64,000 nt of DNA from Himantopus leucocephalus (taxonomy: Eukaryota > Chordata > Aves > Charadriiformes > Recurvirostridae): assembly GCA_003993805.1 (NCBI GenBank), contig RSEF01000004.1, forward strand, positions 7,239,202 through 7,303,201, written 5' to 3'. This document shows positions 36,657-50,745 of this stretch, one piece after another. Position 1 is the stretch's first letter, and each line of letters begins with the position of its first letter. The translations under genes were made by a program, and so were the position numbers. Under the pieces are notes generated by a model, which saw nothing but the letters and a program-made list of their open reading frames with translations, made no database searches and was not told where the DNA came from.

Positions 36657-39600
36657 GGATGGAAATCCAGTTCTATTTGAAAAGCTAATGCTACTTTTTA
36701 TTCCGCAAAAATAACTTGGAGAGTATATGCAAATTTATTGTGGTTGTCCACATTCCTATTTGGACTTTTTTTTTCCCCCTCTCCTTTCTCAATACAACTA
36801 AAGCCTAAGTTTCAAACAAGTACTAGAAGGTTAACTGCTGCAGAATGTTACACCAGGCTTTCCTTAACCTGCTTTCACTAATCTCATAGATAAGATAAAC
36901 TCATGTGAAGAGGTTATTCCTATCAGTTCTCATTTTCCCTTTCAATTAGCAGAGATGCCTGCACTTAGCATGCACCAGTGGAGCTACTTCTGTTCTTTTT
37001 ACCTAATAATATTCTCTGGAGCCTTGAGACACGCGTGAAATCAGACACTACTTTGACATGAGGGAAATTCTCTTCGTTTGTGTTTTTTGTTGTTTTCCTA
37101 AATGCTTCTGTGATTTTTTTTTAATCATCTCATCACATATACTCATTAACAATATTGATTTAACCACAAATGACACCAAACTATTAAACAGCTCCTGAAC
37201 GTGCAAGAGCAGAGGCAATAAAAGCCACGACTTTCCCTGCCCCAAACAGCCCTACTTATATTCCTCAATACATGTTGGAAAACCACGTCATTCATAGGCA
37301 CAGTTGAAAAAGTCAGCCTGTATCATTTGCTCTGAGACTATTATACAGGACATAAAACAGTCCAGAATCACCGTCTATCAGCTTCTGGACAATTTTTCCA
37401 TGGAACCGGTGTCGGTCCCCTCTAATTTGGATTTTGCATAATATTCCCTCCTTCTGACTTTTAGCTAAGAGGGGATGTCAGACAAAGAGCAAAAGGAGGA
37501 CATAACTTCTCAATGTCATCTCCCTTAGCTGAAAGGTCTTGCCAGGACATGGATGACCAAGGATCAGCTTCCTCAGCATGAAGGAGACAGATGTTTAACA
37601 CTGAGATTTTTCTATGTAGACAGAGTCTGGCTCAGAACTGAGACTGTGACACTGCTTCAGCTGCCAGTGGCTCAGAATGAGGTCCCTGATTCTCACCTGA
37701 GAATCACCTGGACAGTTTTTGGATTGTCCTCCAGTTTTCCGTGGTTTTGACACCGAAATGTGTTCGTATTAGCAAGATCACACAATTGAGTGCATTAATT
37801 TTTCGATCAAATAATTGACTGTCTTGCACTTGAATATCTTATAAAGACCTGAGAGAAAGCTTATTTTAAAGCTTAATTCTTGTGGTGCAATGTCAGTTTC
37901 AGAAAGTTAGTTTGTTCTTAATGCAGAAAGTTATTTCAAAAAATATGCCGCAGCCTAAGAAAATCTGTAACTAATGAAGAAATCCTTAAATATATCTGGT
38001 CAAACTAAGAGCTGCCCTTGGTGGTAAACTCTCATAGACAATACAAAATAGATATGACTTATCTCACTGAGGAACGCTCCTGAAGTACCAAAGAGACTGA
38101 CAGTACAGCCAACTGTTGTTTTTTTTTAAAATTGTAAGAGACAAACCAGAAAGATTACCTTCAGTAGTTAAAAGCATTTTTCCACTTAGTCATATATTTA
38201 TATGACACTTAAGGTAGAAACCAGGCTTCTCAAAATTCTAGATAAGAATATCTCATGAGAATTAACATATTTCCAGCTTCCATCTGTGAGGTCATTAAAG
38301 CTCCAATCTGTTCAAAACCAGAAAGTCAGGCCCAAGTGGAAGTGTCTCAATCTGATTTTCATACATCTTAGAGATAGATACCCAGATTTCTAATTTAATA
38401 ACAGTTTGGGTCAGCTATAAATTCTACATTCTAAAATTGACAGACTACTTGGTAGCATAATGAGCCAAGATTCAGGTTTCAAATCTTTGTTCAAAAAGTT
38501 GATATTTGCTCAAGTCCACCTCTGTTTAGAAAAAAATAAGTCGTGCAAGGTCCCCAAAGGGCAGAGATAAAATTCCAAGGCATGATGCAGAATACCAGTC
38601 TGCGTCCAGGAAGCAGAACATTTGCGTTAACACAGTCAGGCTTGTCCTGGTAAGTTCCGCCTTGCTGACACTGCCCTGCTACTTCCATTTCCAGAGCCTT
38701 GCAGGCACAGGGTTCTTCGCGCTCTCTTTTCACTGCATAATGTAAATGGGCTTTGAGTTGCTTCTAACTTACCCGGTTAAAGAGGATCAAGTCTGCTTGT
38801 TTAAGAGAAGATTTGGGCTAATTTTTGTGCCTCAAAGCTTTTTCCCTTCCCCTCCCTCCCAAAGCTTCAATCTCCTCCACTAGAACTTTTTGGGAAAAAT
38901 AAACTTAACTGGATTTCTTACAGAAATGTCAAAGGAAAGGTTAAACTGCTCCTGTCTCATTCATCAGAATTATTTTCTTCCTCTTTTCATACTTTTTCTT
39001 TCTGTGGTACAAAATACAGTAGCAGATGATTTGAAATAGCACTAAATGACAAATACAGGAGTTTTATTTTCAGCCAAAGAAATCTGCAGTTAGATCATGT
39101 ACAGAACAACCCCTAACAGTTGACACTAGAATATTTTCTTTATATATCTGATTTCTGACATTCAAGAATGTGACCTTCAAAATTAATTTCCTTTTGAGTC
39201 TGATTTCTCCTGTTCCTTCTTGTTTAACAGTTATTAAGTATGTCATAAGCACACACTGTACATCAAAGTAGAGAACCAGCGTAACATAGACCTTACTTCA
39301 TTTTTCTCCATTTGTTCTACTTCAAGTTTTCATCTCATCTGATGCATCTGCTTCGAGGTGATGTTTAAACAAAATTATTTCAAGTTAATAAAATCTTCCC
39401 GTATTTATTCATTTATTTTAAAGCAGCACCTGTTATCTCAAACTCTGGCTGTTTGCTGTACCTTCTGTGACTTCACAGCAGCTGACCGCAGTTGAATTTG
39501 GCATATCTAAGCTTTTAAAGCAATACTCACCATGCCTCATTCCACTTAATTGTACCTACTGTGTGGGAGAAGAGTTGTAGAATTTAGGAGCAAAGCATCT

Positions 39601-42600
39601 TTTCTGTTGTTACTAATTTTAGGTAGGGTGCCCCCCTGCTGAATCAAGATGACATAGAACAGGCCCATGATGAATTAGAGCAACTTAGTATCATGAAACT
39701 GGACAAATAATCATTGAAAGAGTGGTTCTCTACATGAAAAGCAGATGAATACCTCTGCAAGCTTAAACACAGAAGACATTTAAGGTGTCAGTAAGTGCCT
39801 TTACCTGCTCACTGCCCTTTACTTAGGAAAATTTAACTATTTCCAGTTTCCAACAGGAATGCAGTTCCAATTACCATACCAGAAGCAAGCAAGAGACGAA
39901 AATGTATGCAGCCCAATCTAGCTTTTGACTTCCCTAAATTGTCAAGAATTCAGATCCAAACTTATGATTTAATGACATAAGCTATGTCCAAAATATACAT
40001 ATTACAGCCAAAGGATGATAAAAATTAATAGGTCTAGCTCAAGCACCTTTAAAAATTAGGATATTAAAGGGAGTTAAGCATCTAAGATCCCATGTCTGCA
40101 TAACGGGGGGTGGTTTGCATTTTAGATCTTTTTATTTTTCCACCAAGGAAATGATTGTAAGCTATATGAAAAAAACAGGTACGTGATTTTAGAACTGTTG
40201 CATAACATACAATCTGCCACTACCAGGCTCAGGAGATACACACTTCTCTCCTAAATTCAGCCATCCAGATATTACAGGGTCATTTTCACCCAAGCTTTGT
40301 TCACAGGAATCCTGGCAGTCATACCTACTGGAGCAGTAGCTGGCATACACTTTTCATTTGTGCCCGAAAAGAACCAATGACAATAAACGTCTTAATTTAT
40401 ACACCTAAAGCCCCTGAGTATCTTTCATTGTAAATGTACAACATTCTCCATTATCTTTGCTTCTTTCAAAGTGTAGTAAATCCACTACATAACTGTTTTA
40501 TTTGTATGAGCTGGGTAAAAATGAAAACCTAGGATATACAAAGAAAATACCGCTATATTAAACACAAAAGTTACTAGACCTTAACATACAACATTTAGCC
40601 TTGAGATGGATGATGATAGGCACTAAGTCATAACCCATTTCTATCTTCTTTCCTTCTCTTTGAAACTTCACTCTTTATCTCAAAGGCTTTCTACCACCGC
40701 TTGCAAACCTCAGCAATTGTGTAACAAGGACATGTCTGTAAGAAGGCAGAACTTAAGGACTCCTTTCTTTCCTCAAAGAGTGGTGAGAACAGTCATGGTG
40801 TTTCACTGCTGTTTATGGTCTCTGGAAACAAAGTCAGATTTCTTCTCCAGAGGCAAAAGAGAAGGGAATCTTGTAGTGGGACTCAATGTGTCTTGACACA
40901 TGACAGCACGGTGTGTACTCTTTGCATTCTTTTCTTTTAGAAAGGAGGCTTGGATAAGGCAGAAAAGCAGGACAGTGTTTGCCTTAAAACACTTAAAACC
41001 TTCAGAAACGGAAGAACCTCAATAGTTTTGTTGTGGTGGGGCTAAGCACCACAAAAACTAGTTTCTCCAGAGAGTAAATTAGGAGGAAAGTTACTGAGAC
41101 CCAGATTCTTCTACTCCTACCAATGTTACATTTATTACCTGCATTGCGGTAATGCCCATGGGTATCAGTAAGACTAAGACTGTGTTGTAGTAGCCACTGT
41201 TAAATATTTATGGGCAGTACCAAAGGATTAAGACTCTCTTGAAAAATTAAAATAACATACCTACTCCCCGGTACAATCTTTGAAAGCTGAATTATCAACA
41301 TAAATGCACTTTCAGCTACTTGAATAACATACAGAGAAGTGAAAAGTACCGTAACCCAGATGAAAGATGCGTTGCTTGTCAGTACCATTGGCTTTTTTTT
41401 TTTAATCCCTGCAACTTTTCCTACCTCTGTCTAGGAAATAGAAGAGAAAGGTGTACGCTAAGGGGCTAAGAGACTCCTCATCTTGCCTTCCCACTCATAA
41501 TCTTAAAATGACTGTCAAAAGATTTTTAATTTCCTGTGCTACGGAGATCAGGTTAATCTTCAGTGATAGGCGTTAAGAAAATCCTATAAGCAGAGCTAAA
41601 TTCTATGCACTGAAACTTAACACCATTGACATCCATCATTAGTAGTTATTCCTATGCCCAAATAAACCTTTTTATATGACAATCACTACATACATTGACT
41701 ATAATTCTGAAGTGCATGTGTTACTACTGAATTAAAAGTGCTAAGTATTTACAATTTGTTCTAGACAGGTAGAGAGCCTTTTGGTTTTAAGAACTTCTGA
41801 GTTTTTCCAGAATCTACATCTGACAGTAATATGCAAGAATTCTTGAAGTGAAAGCCTCTTATACTAAAATCCCTAAAAATTATTAGCATGAGGATAGCTA
41901 ATCAGATCCAATGAAGGCTTTGAAACTCTCTCTACCTAGACAACATTCATTCTTGAATTTATTTTCACTTGTACAGACTAAGGTACAGGTACTGTTATAT
42001 CATTTTGTACCACTACTGAGTTTTCTCCATACATACTGTCTTTGTTAGAATTGCTTCTGTGATAATCTAGCTTCTGATGTTGAAACTAGGTCCACAGTAC
42101 AACCTGGTTGGCTTAATCTGTCACACATGGTCAAACCAACAACATTAAGCGATCACAAAAAGCAATGGTTTCAGTGTGGGAACTCTGGTAACTGACACAG
42201 CCTGTAATCCGGTACAACTGTTTCTGCCACAGCATTGTGATAAATCATACAGTGCTACACTGCGAAGTTGAAGCACTGTAATGGCAGCAGGAAAGAGACT
42301 ATATATGTAGATTTTTATTTTTTTAAGGAAGTAGATATCTAGAATCTTCCATCTCTCTGTGGAAAGACCTCAGGCTCACATGGCTTTTTTCGGCTCAGTT
42401 TTTGAGGTTTGGTAGTAGCCTCTCTATTCCACTCCTCTCCAAAACAAGTTAAAAGAGAGGGGGGAAAATTATTTATTAGACTGCTGGAGGGAGGTTGATT
42501 TTCTCTTGCAGCATTTATCAAATTCTTTCAAGTCTCTATGGTTCAACATATTTAGCTACATCAAAGCCAAAGCATACACTTTTGAGTTCTTTATTTACTG

Positions 42601-45438
42601 CTAAAATCCACATTCTTGGATGCTGAAATGTTTACTACACTGTCTCCAAGCTTAGGAGCTAGTGGTCTTCTAGCTGTATCAGTAGCAAAACTATTTCAGA
42701 TGATTGCAGTCTGCAAGAATATTTACTAAGAGAAAAACAGGTTCATTGATTACACTAGGAAGCATAAACTAAGACTAAGTGTTTACAAGAAAGCCTTTTT
42801 TATTTTTTCTATCCCTGCAGCCATATTCTCAGTCATACTTCAGCTCTCAAAACTTGGATTTATAACACGAAGCAAAAATGGTGTCATCTGCCATCACAGT
42901 AAAACACCAGGTTTCACATTGTGCTTTGAAGACAATGGAAATTTTCCCTTTCAGGTGTCGAGGTTTCCTCACACTATGCTTCTAAACTAGCAAATTGTAC
43001 CCCAGGTGCCCATCTCTGCACTCTCACTTTGTCTCAAACATCTGATATATCACCAGATGTCAAGCTGAGAGACACCTAACAGAAGCAAAATCGTGCTCAC
43101 TGTGGTGAGTGTATAACACAGACCTACTGTAAATTTTTCCTCTTATGTTGATTACTCATTAGTACTTCAGCTGGTTAGAAGAAAACACATGTGAGAGAGC
43201 TGCTGGCTGAACCCTATTTCTCAGGGTTGCTGTACTCAGGGGTTGATAAGCACATTGCCAAAAGACTTCATGACAACTTGTTCCCTGTTCATGAAGGAAA
43301 TAAAACAATGGATGAGGCAGAATATAAGAATTTCAAAGAGAAAGTTTTTTCACCCTGAAAGCAGATAATTACTACATTTCCTACCACTCATATCTAGAAT
43401 CAGTCTCTTACTAGGTACCTGAAAGGATTACATCACTATACTGACTTTTATTCAGGAGTACTGAAAGGTTTTCCACACCACCCAGAACTAAGGAAATGAA
43501 GAATTACTTCACATTACAGACCATCTTGCTGAAAAAAAAAATGAGATAGCAAAAAGCCCACTTTCAGAGTCTACATAAAAGCAGAATAAGCAGAAAGCCA
43601 CTTTCCCAACTTCCTGTTTCCACAAATCCCAGAAAGTCCATGTCATAAATTACCATGTCTGGCAACAATAGCACAAAAAAGCTCAAATGTAAAGTATCTG
43701 ACAGCTTGAGATACATGTTTGGCCAAAATAACAGTCAGCATCTTCAAGCCACTGTTAAATTGTAAGGTTTGTCCTATTGCTGAGTAGTGGTCCCTCTGTG
43801 CTGACTGGTTACTATCATGAGAAATCTCTTTCCTGTTTCAAAGACATGCTGATTACACATAAACTTGATATCGAGAATGCTAAACAAGCAGCTTGCTGCA
43901 CTAATTTGCATGCAGCTATCACATTTACAGCTCTACCTCACAGTTTCTGAAGAGCCAGAATACTTTCCACATACTATGCTAGAAAAGTAATTCAATAGAT
44001 TTCAACCCTTTTTACAAATTAGCCTTCAACTGGCAATTTTCACTGCAAAACTATTACAACAATTTGCTTTTCTGTAGAAAACCAATTCAGCCCAAGCAAT
44101 AGCTATTCAATAGCATTTTCGAAGTAAGGATAAGTACACAGATTTATCAGTTTGTACGTCCACAACGGTCTTTACAGGCCATTAATATATTTCCTACTCT
44201 ACATATGGATTGTATGCTACTTTGAAATATTATGGTCCATCAAACTGCTCATCAAAAAAGGAAAAACCCACCACCAATAAAAACCTGAACTGGCTTCATT
44301 CATCTAATCAAGAACCACCACCCCATCACCTCCACCCCAGAAAAACCCCACCCTACAGCACTAAGAAATAGAGGAAATTTTCAGTCCTTTAATAAGCGGT
44401 CACCACTTGTTGTGAATTGGGTACACAACTTCCTCTAAAAATAAGTGTTTACAGAACAAATAGCAGGATTAATCCCCAGTCATCAAGTACAATAAAAGCC
44501 TGAATGTTCTTTCTATGAGCAAGAGGATGGACCAGTCTTTTCTGACCCAGAAACATGCCAACAATCCAACATGATGCAGTCACAAAGACAAAAGAAATTC
44601 TTGCAAAAAAAGGCTATTGTTTCAACATTCAATATATGATAGAGAAATATACCTAAACCAATATGCTCTACACCATGTAATAATGAAAATTGCTCTTGTG
44701 GTGTCCAACAGAAAAGCCATAAACCTGTATGAAACCACAATTTACTAAAGATGCAAATTAAGAGTTACACTAGAAAGCAATAGTTCTTCCAGTCCATTTA
44801 GAGCAGGTATGCATGGTTACTGAGAACTAAACATTTTTCTCGGATGCTGTATTTGGAACTGTCAAATAGAAGAGATTATGGCAGGGGGGGATCAAGTTAG
44901 TAATTTTCATTCAGACTACATTAATTAAATTTACAGTACAAGGTAGAAGACCTACATACCTTTCTTATACTTTTGTGGTTGCTGTATAACTTTGGTCTAC
45001 TTGTTAAGTTAGGATAACTTAAGGGCATTAAACTTCTTGGTTCTCCTTTTATAGAAAAATTCTCATCTATCATGAGAATTCCGCTCACATTCTCCTCATG
45101 TGCCTGAGACACATCAAGAATTTTCACTTGGTTCTTATTCCAGAGGTCTTTAGACTTGTTCTGACAATTTGCAAATGCTGCCAAACCCTAGCAACAACCT
45201 GTGTGTTAAGTAGTTGCATTATTTCTTTTAGCATCAAGTTACACTACAGAAATCTAGTATCATTCAAAGAATGTGTTTAACACCTTTCAAAGGTACACAC
45301 TAACAACAATGTATCTATGATTTTTTTAATTTTTTTTTAGATTTTAGCTGTTAGAAAAAGTACATGAAGCACTATATAATTTGAAAAACTCCATTCGTCT
45401 GTGACTTGTATTCAAGAGTAGAAATAATTAAACTTGCA

Positions 45439-45479
45439 AAGTATTATACTAACTATACTTAGTAACAAGTATTATACTA
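45439..45479. repeat. 13-bp direct repeat (2 copies)
   Basis: The unit aagtattatacta occurs at 45439-45451 and 45467-45479. The 15 bases between the copies and those just after them also contain near-inverted actat/agtaac pieces. It is probably a small local duplication. Confidence 0.8.
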
Positions 45480-48400
45480 GTTACTATGCGGTGTTCTGAA
45501 AAAGAGAAGAAAACTTCTAGTGAATTAAAGAGGGGTGAACTAATATGATCAACAGCTCCAAATTCAAGAAATATAAATTAACGATTGTCTAAACATTTGT
45601 TAAGTAATAAGCTGTAAAAAAAAAAATCACCACAAAACAGTTCCCAAGAGTTTTAGTTAAAAAATTCTACTATTTCAAAATTAGGTATATGTTCCATTAG
45701 CGGCTGCACAAAACTCCCACAGCCTTTGCTCTTCACATTTTACTGTAATGCATAATAGAACAAATTGTGTAGCACCCTGTTAAGAGTCAATGGTGGTAGA
45801 AACCACATTTAAAAAACAGATTTTAAAAAGAGACTACTACACAAGGTTAAACACAAGAGGAAGGGAAAAAACAATGAAAATTAGAAAAACAAATCTGAAA
45901 AGCTTCTGAAGGAACATGTTTTTGGGACAAAGATCTTACATATTGAAGGGCTGGTTTCAGGTGGAGAGGGGGAGGGTTTGGTTTGGGGTTTTGAGGATAG
46001 TCTTGTTTGGTTGGGTTTTGTTGTTCCTAACCACAGAGGTAACCACAAATCAATGCAGTGGAGAACTAAAAATAACTGCAAATAGTGTTACCAGTTCCCT
46101 GAAGTTGCAAGGCATTTTTCTTCATAAACATCTCAAGTGCAATAGATATTTGCAGCAAGAGATTAGTATGAGCCATGGAAAACTATCAATTTTCTCTTCA
46201 CCAAGTCTGAGTGCTTCCAGATAAGTAAGCTTCAGGGACTCATCTCACTCTCACTACCTGATCAAAACTGAACAGTACACAATTATTGTGTGGGGTGGCA
46301 CGAATCCAGCCTCGCTGAGAACGAAGGCTGAAGCATGCGGCTACACAATGCAACATTTTTACCCGAGTCTCTCCCACCCCCAACATGCACCGTACGGGTA
46401 GAGCTAGTGGAGGAGTTGCTGCTAATCTGTGGTGTCCGAATATCTGAACTTTAAAGGCCATTTGCCACAGGGACATAAATAAAATGCACCAACAGGTAAG
46501 TTTCCCCCCTCCTGTCACCTTCTTAAAACTCCGATTCATGAACTTTCAGAGCTCTTTTTTGCTATTACTGCATAGTAACAGAGACAGAAGGATAAGGATG
46601 ATTTCAGCTTTGTAAAACTGACATGGATTTGACATGAAAGAGAATTGTGAATATATGGTTCCAAACAGACTATAGCCACATAAGCTATTATTTAAAGGTA
46701 CAAAACTCTGTTTGTAGTACTTAGCTTTCTTTCAATTACTTAGAAAACTGATAATCTACACTGTGCATGGCAAAGGTTAAAATACATTCCGGAGAAGTTA
46801 AATGGATACTTTAAGTACAGATGTTAAGAACAATGGACATGCAAGTCAGAACTCAATCATATTCGCTAGTGAGAACTACTCAACGATACGAGATCAAAAT
46901 GACCAGTAAGTCCCGAACATGGACAAAGGTGCAATGGTTCTAGTATATCAGGTAAAGACTGTGGCAATTGCTCCAGATAGTGTTTCTGAAAATAGTCTGT
47001 CTCAAAAGAAATGAGAATCCTTTAATCACTATAATGGCAATAGTGCATTAGGTTCTGAAAAAAACATGTCGGTCATCACTGAATAAACTTTTGCGGACAA
47101 CAGAATCTTGAAGTTAGCAGAACATAATGGAAAATACCTAAATGAGAGCATGCATAACCCATCAAGAATGCACCATTTAAGGTGGAGAAGCTAAGCGTAG
47201 GCCATGGCATGACAGTGCCTTTAATTGCTAAAAAAGACAAATTAATTAGAAAACAATAAATTCACAAATTCTGAGGTTCCTAATTCAGAATTCATCAGAA
47301 ATATCACTGATGCAGTAATATCATCCAGTTATATGATTGGTTACAAAGCCTGTGTTTGGGAAACATGCACATACACTTGCATGTATAACTAAAGAAAATA
47401 CATAAAAAGGATGAAATAAGAATTATCTTGTGAATCACATGCAATCCTATCTTAAATTCCTGCTGCCAGGCAATACAATCATGCGGTTCGAAAGCCACCT
47501 CTTTTATAGTCACTGTGTATTTCTATGCATCTCAAAATACTCTGCATTGAGAGAAGACAGCCCTTGAAGTAAGAACCAGTAGAGCCTTCTTGGAAGCCAT
47601 AACAATCAAACGTACTGTACTGCCAAGCTCAGACTGTACTATAATTATAATAATTCCTCAAATATGGGATCGCTTGTTACCTAAACAGTAACAGAAAGGG
47701 TAGAACAGAGGCTAGAGACCCTTCATATCAAAGCAAGACAACACTCACTGTCAAAGGAAGAACAGCTCTCACTTAAACTTACAAACTGTAACAACCTATG
47801 AAACCCTTCAAATTTCTCTACTCCATTTTTTCCCCAATCCTAACCTCCACTCTATAACCTCTGACTGGACAGAGGAAGAAGGATTGCTCCATGGAGCTCA
47901 GAGAATGACAATACCCATGCCTGAAGGGATAGCAGCCCTCATCCTAACTTCTGGAATACCAGAGTATACAAGTCCCCAAAGGTCTCCACTTTAGGTCCTC
48001 ATCCCTAACTTCCAATATATCACTACAACCCGATCTAAAATTGTATAGAATCAAATTATTAAGCAGCACTGATGTGAAAAAAGGACAAATCCATCTTTCA
48101 AAAGTGTATGTTTTCCTTTTCAAGACTCCCTTCCCCTAATTTAACACACAGATATTTGAGTTAGCTGCCTACTTAATAGATATATTCAGCTGAATTTAAA
48201 GAAATACATATTCTTTAACAAATAATTATTAGTTTCTTTCTCTAGTTGACATTTTTTCTTTATCTGGAACTATAGTTATTGGTTTTTAGCTTTCTGAAAT
48301 TAGTCAGCTACCATTTGGCAAGAATAGGTGAGAAGTGTTTAGTGCAATAGGTTTTAGCAATTTTGCTACTTTCATAGAAATAGACATTGATTTTTCATGA

Positions 48401-49129
48401 AAGCAAGTACTGCTGAAGAGGAATATTAAAACAGTTCAAGTGGTACAGGAAAAATATGCAACACTAAAAGGAAGTGAAGGTTATACTATACTTGATCAAA
48501 ACTGTGCAGAAGCTTAGATACATAGCATGCAATAACTTGCATTTAAAGTGAATTGCCTGAAACAAGGAAAACACGTCATAATAATCCAAAGGTCTTCTAA
48601 AGAAGAAGAGATATACTGAAAGAAAGCTGTTTGCATATCTCTATAGATAATAAGAGACCTTTCTTTTACCAAGAAAGTGCTGAATATAATTAAACATTAA
48701 ACAGTGCTACAGACATTGTTATATTCAGGAATGTTCCATGGAGAAAAAACATCTCTTTCACTGGTTTGACAACTGTAAACTCAAATTCTATATAAAAGGT
48801 CCACATCTATGTCAATCAAAAAGACTGACTGGTAAGATACACACATTTACCAGTCTCAGTGAAATAGATCGTGCTCCTATTCAGAGCACTTAGTATCGCT
48901 TGCCCACATGATATAACACAATTCTGTCTTTGTAAATAAACGCACATGTCAGATGTGTTACATTATCTATAAGAATCACAACAATCCCAAGAACCTCTTA
49001 TCTCCTTCACATGGACATTTTAGTCAAATTAGAATCAAATCCAGTAGAAAAGCTTAATAAAAAAAGGAGCAATCAACTTTCTCAAATCTTGTCTTTAAAA
49101 GTTAAAGGGCTTTGTTTAAAGAGATTTAA

Positions 49130-49596
49130 GTCAAAGCCACAACTTCGGGCCATGAAGATGATTAAAGGATTGGAGAGTCTGTTTTACGAGGAGAGGCTGT
49201 GAGGGCTGGGACAGTTCAGCTTTGAGAAGCCAAGTGTCACAGGAGATCTTATCAATGTGTATAAATACCTAGTGTGAGGATGTAAAAAAGTTGAAGCCTG
49301 ATTCTTCTCAGTGGTATCCAGTTAGAAGAGAATAGGCAACAGGCAAAGACTGAAATACAAGAAATTAAATTTAGAATTAAAAAAAACCTACCACCAAAAC
49401 CCAACAGCACCACAGAAACATGCCACCACTTTTTTTCAAGTGAGGCTGGAATGGATTGTGGAGTCTCCATCTTTGGAGTTACTCAGAACCTGACTGGACA
49501 ATGTCCTGAGCAACCTGCTCTAGTTGACCATGCTTTGAGCATGGGTCAGACTAGATGGTCTTCAGAGGTGCCTTCCCAAATCAGCAGTTCTGTGGA
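49130..49596 (+). mobile_element. CR1 retrotransposon, 3' end of pol plus 3' UTR
   Basis: The + strand encodes the C-terminal end of the CR1 reverse-transcriptase ORF. The residues RAMKMIKGLESLFYEERL (frame ending at 49202) match the conserved CR1 motif R-A-x-K-M-I-x-G-L-E-x-L-x-Y-E-E-R-L. A stop interrupts the frame at 49200-49202, where CR1 continues with R-E-L-G-L-F-S. The DNA then follows the CR1 order: gatcttatcaatgtgtataa, tacctagtg, ttctcagtggt, ctgaaatacaagaaatt, tgtggagtctccat, caacctgctctag, gactagatggtcttcagagg, and an attctgtgg-type terminus. The copy is 5'-truncated, dead, and carries a C/A-rich disturbance at about 49380-49430. Its tail faces that of the older CR1 next to it. 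Confidence 0.93.
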
Positions 49597-49944
49597 ATCC
49601 CTGCCTGTAAATTATCAACAGGTTGATCTCACTGAAGAGTTGCAGCCTGAATTCCTTGATATGTTGATCTTGATTAACAATTAATGCAGAGTTTCCAGGT
49701 TCTTTCAGAAAGACAAAACCGTTTAAGTTGTGTTAGCACTCCCCGTTAATCTAACATGGCATCTCAGTCTGAGCAACAGCCTTGATTTTTGTCCAAGAAA
49801 CGCTGTCAGAATCAAGGAGTCATAAGATGTACTATGTTTTTTAGTTGCTAAGTTATACTTATTCTTGGAAGTAGACATTAGCCCTTTGCACTTTCAGATT
49901 TTTAAAATTATTTATTTAGAACAGATACACGAGTGATCTAGTTT
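49597..49944. other. Spacer between two tail-to-tail CR1 copies
   Basis: About 350 bases separate the two CR1 3' ends. I recognise nothing in the spacer. Confidence 0.6.
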
Positions 49945-50745
49945 GTAAGAACAGGAATACAAGGTCAAACCAAAGATCCATCTAGTTCAATACTCTTTCT
50001 CCCAGCAGCAGCCAACAGCAGATGACTAAGTAAGCATGACAAGAATACAGGGACAAAGTGTACATCATGTTGTGTGTGAATGTTTTTCTACAATCCAAAG
50101 ATTTGTCAGTCAAGAATTTCTTGAAAATTCCTTTGCATACAATAAGTCTTAATAATTTGAATTTGTCATCTACTTGTCCAATTCCTTTTGAACTCATACA
50201 AATTTTGTATCTATGCACAATGCATTGGATCAACAACTTCCACAGCTTAACTTTATGCTGTGTGAGGAACCATTTTCTTCAATCATACTGAGCCAACCGT
50301 TTGCTGAGTCTGATAGCCCTGAATTCTCATACAGGAAAACCCAACTACCTCCTGTTCTCTTTTTCCACATCATTCATGTTTCCTCTCTATTATCTCTTTT
50401 CCAGCCTAAAAGCTCCTAGCATAACTGAGTTTTATTTTTAAAAACAAAGTTCCAAAGTTTTGCTGATTATCCCTTAGCATTCTTCTGTAGCTATTCTCCA
50501 AGAAAAATCAAATCAACAGACAGTACGAGATACCTGCGCAGTATGGATTTATAGAGATACCTAATGATGTTCTTTATTTTCCAGTCTCTGTTCATCTCCT
50601 AATAAATCTTAACGTTCTGTCTACCTTTCTGGAATTTTTAACCACTGTTCTGAATCATTTTAATAAGCCATGAGAAGTTCCAAGACCTCATTTCAGAACC
50701 TGTCATTTTATTTGTAAAGGTAGGGCCGTCCAGGATACACGGAAT
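49945..50745 (-). mobile_element. Ancient CR1 LINE relic, 3' UTR and end of RT
   Basis: On the + strand this follows the antisense of the old CR1 lineage abundant in turtles and crocodilians and present as relics in birds. Landmarks in order are: taagaacaggaatacaaggtc and aaagatccatctag near 49947-49987 (element 3' end), cttgtccaattccttttgaa (about 50172), acttccacagcttaac plus tgtgtgagga (about 50235-50268), ctattatctcttttccagcc (about 50387-50406), gcgcagtatggatttataga (about 50535-50555), aacgttctgtctacctttctgg (about 50610-50631), and caagacctc...tcattttat (about 50681-50712). All blocks are co-linear with the consensus, with many substitutions and deletions. The coding direction is minus, and the far end is unclear and may extend to about 50830. 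Confidence 0.78.

Larger units (their letters stand above)
36501..49129. other. Long AT-rich non-coding stretch
   Basis: No gene is recognised over 12.6 kb. Frames are at most 102 codons and show no domain. Small features are a 9-bp-arm hairpin at 36635-36656, a 13-bp direct repeat (45439-45451 and 45467-45479), G/T-rich sequence at 45960-46025, and a CpG-containing, slightly GC-raised patch at about 46270-46440 with an unrecognised 99-codon minus frame (46240-46539). Confidence 0.6.

Noticed and set aside
47485..47500. gcggttcgaaagcc, resembling a tRNA T-arm (B box)
   Set aside because: No matching A box, acceptor stem or anticodon arm at the right distance upstream or on the other strand.
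49451..49684. 77-codon + strand frame
   Set aside because: It is read through the CR1 3' UTR, which does not code, and runs on into the flank.
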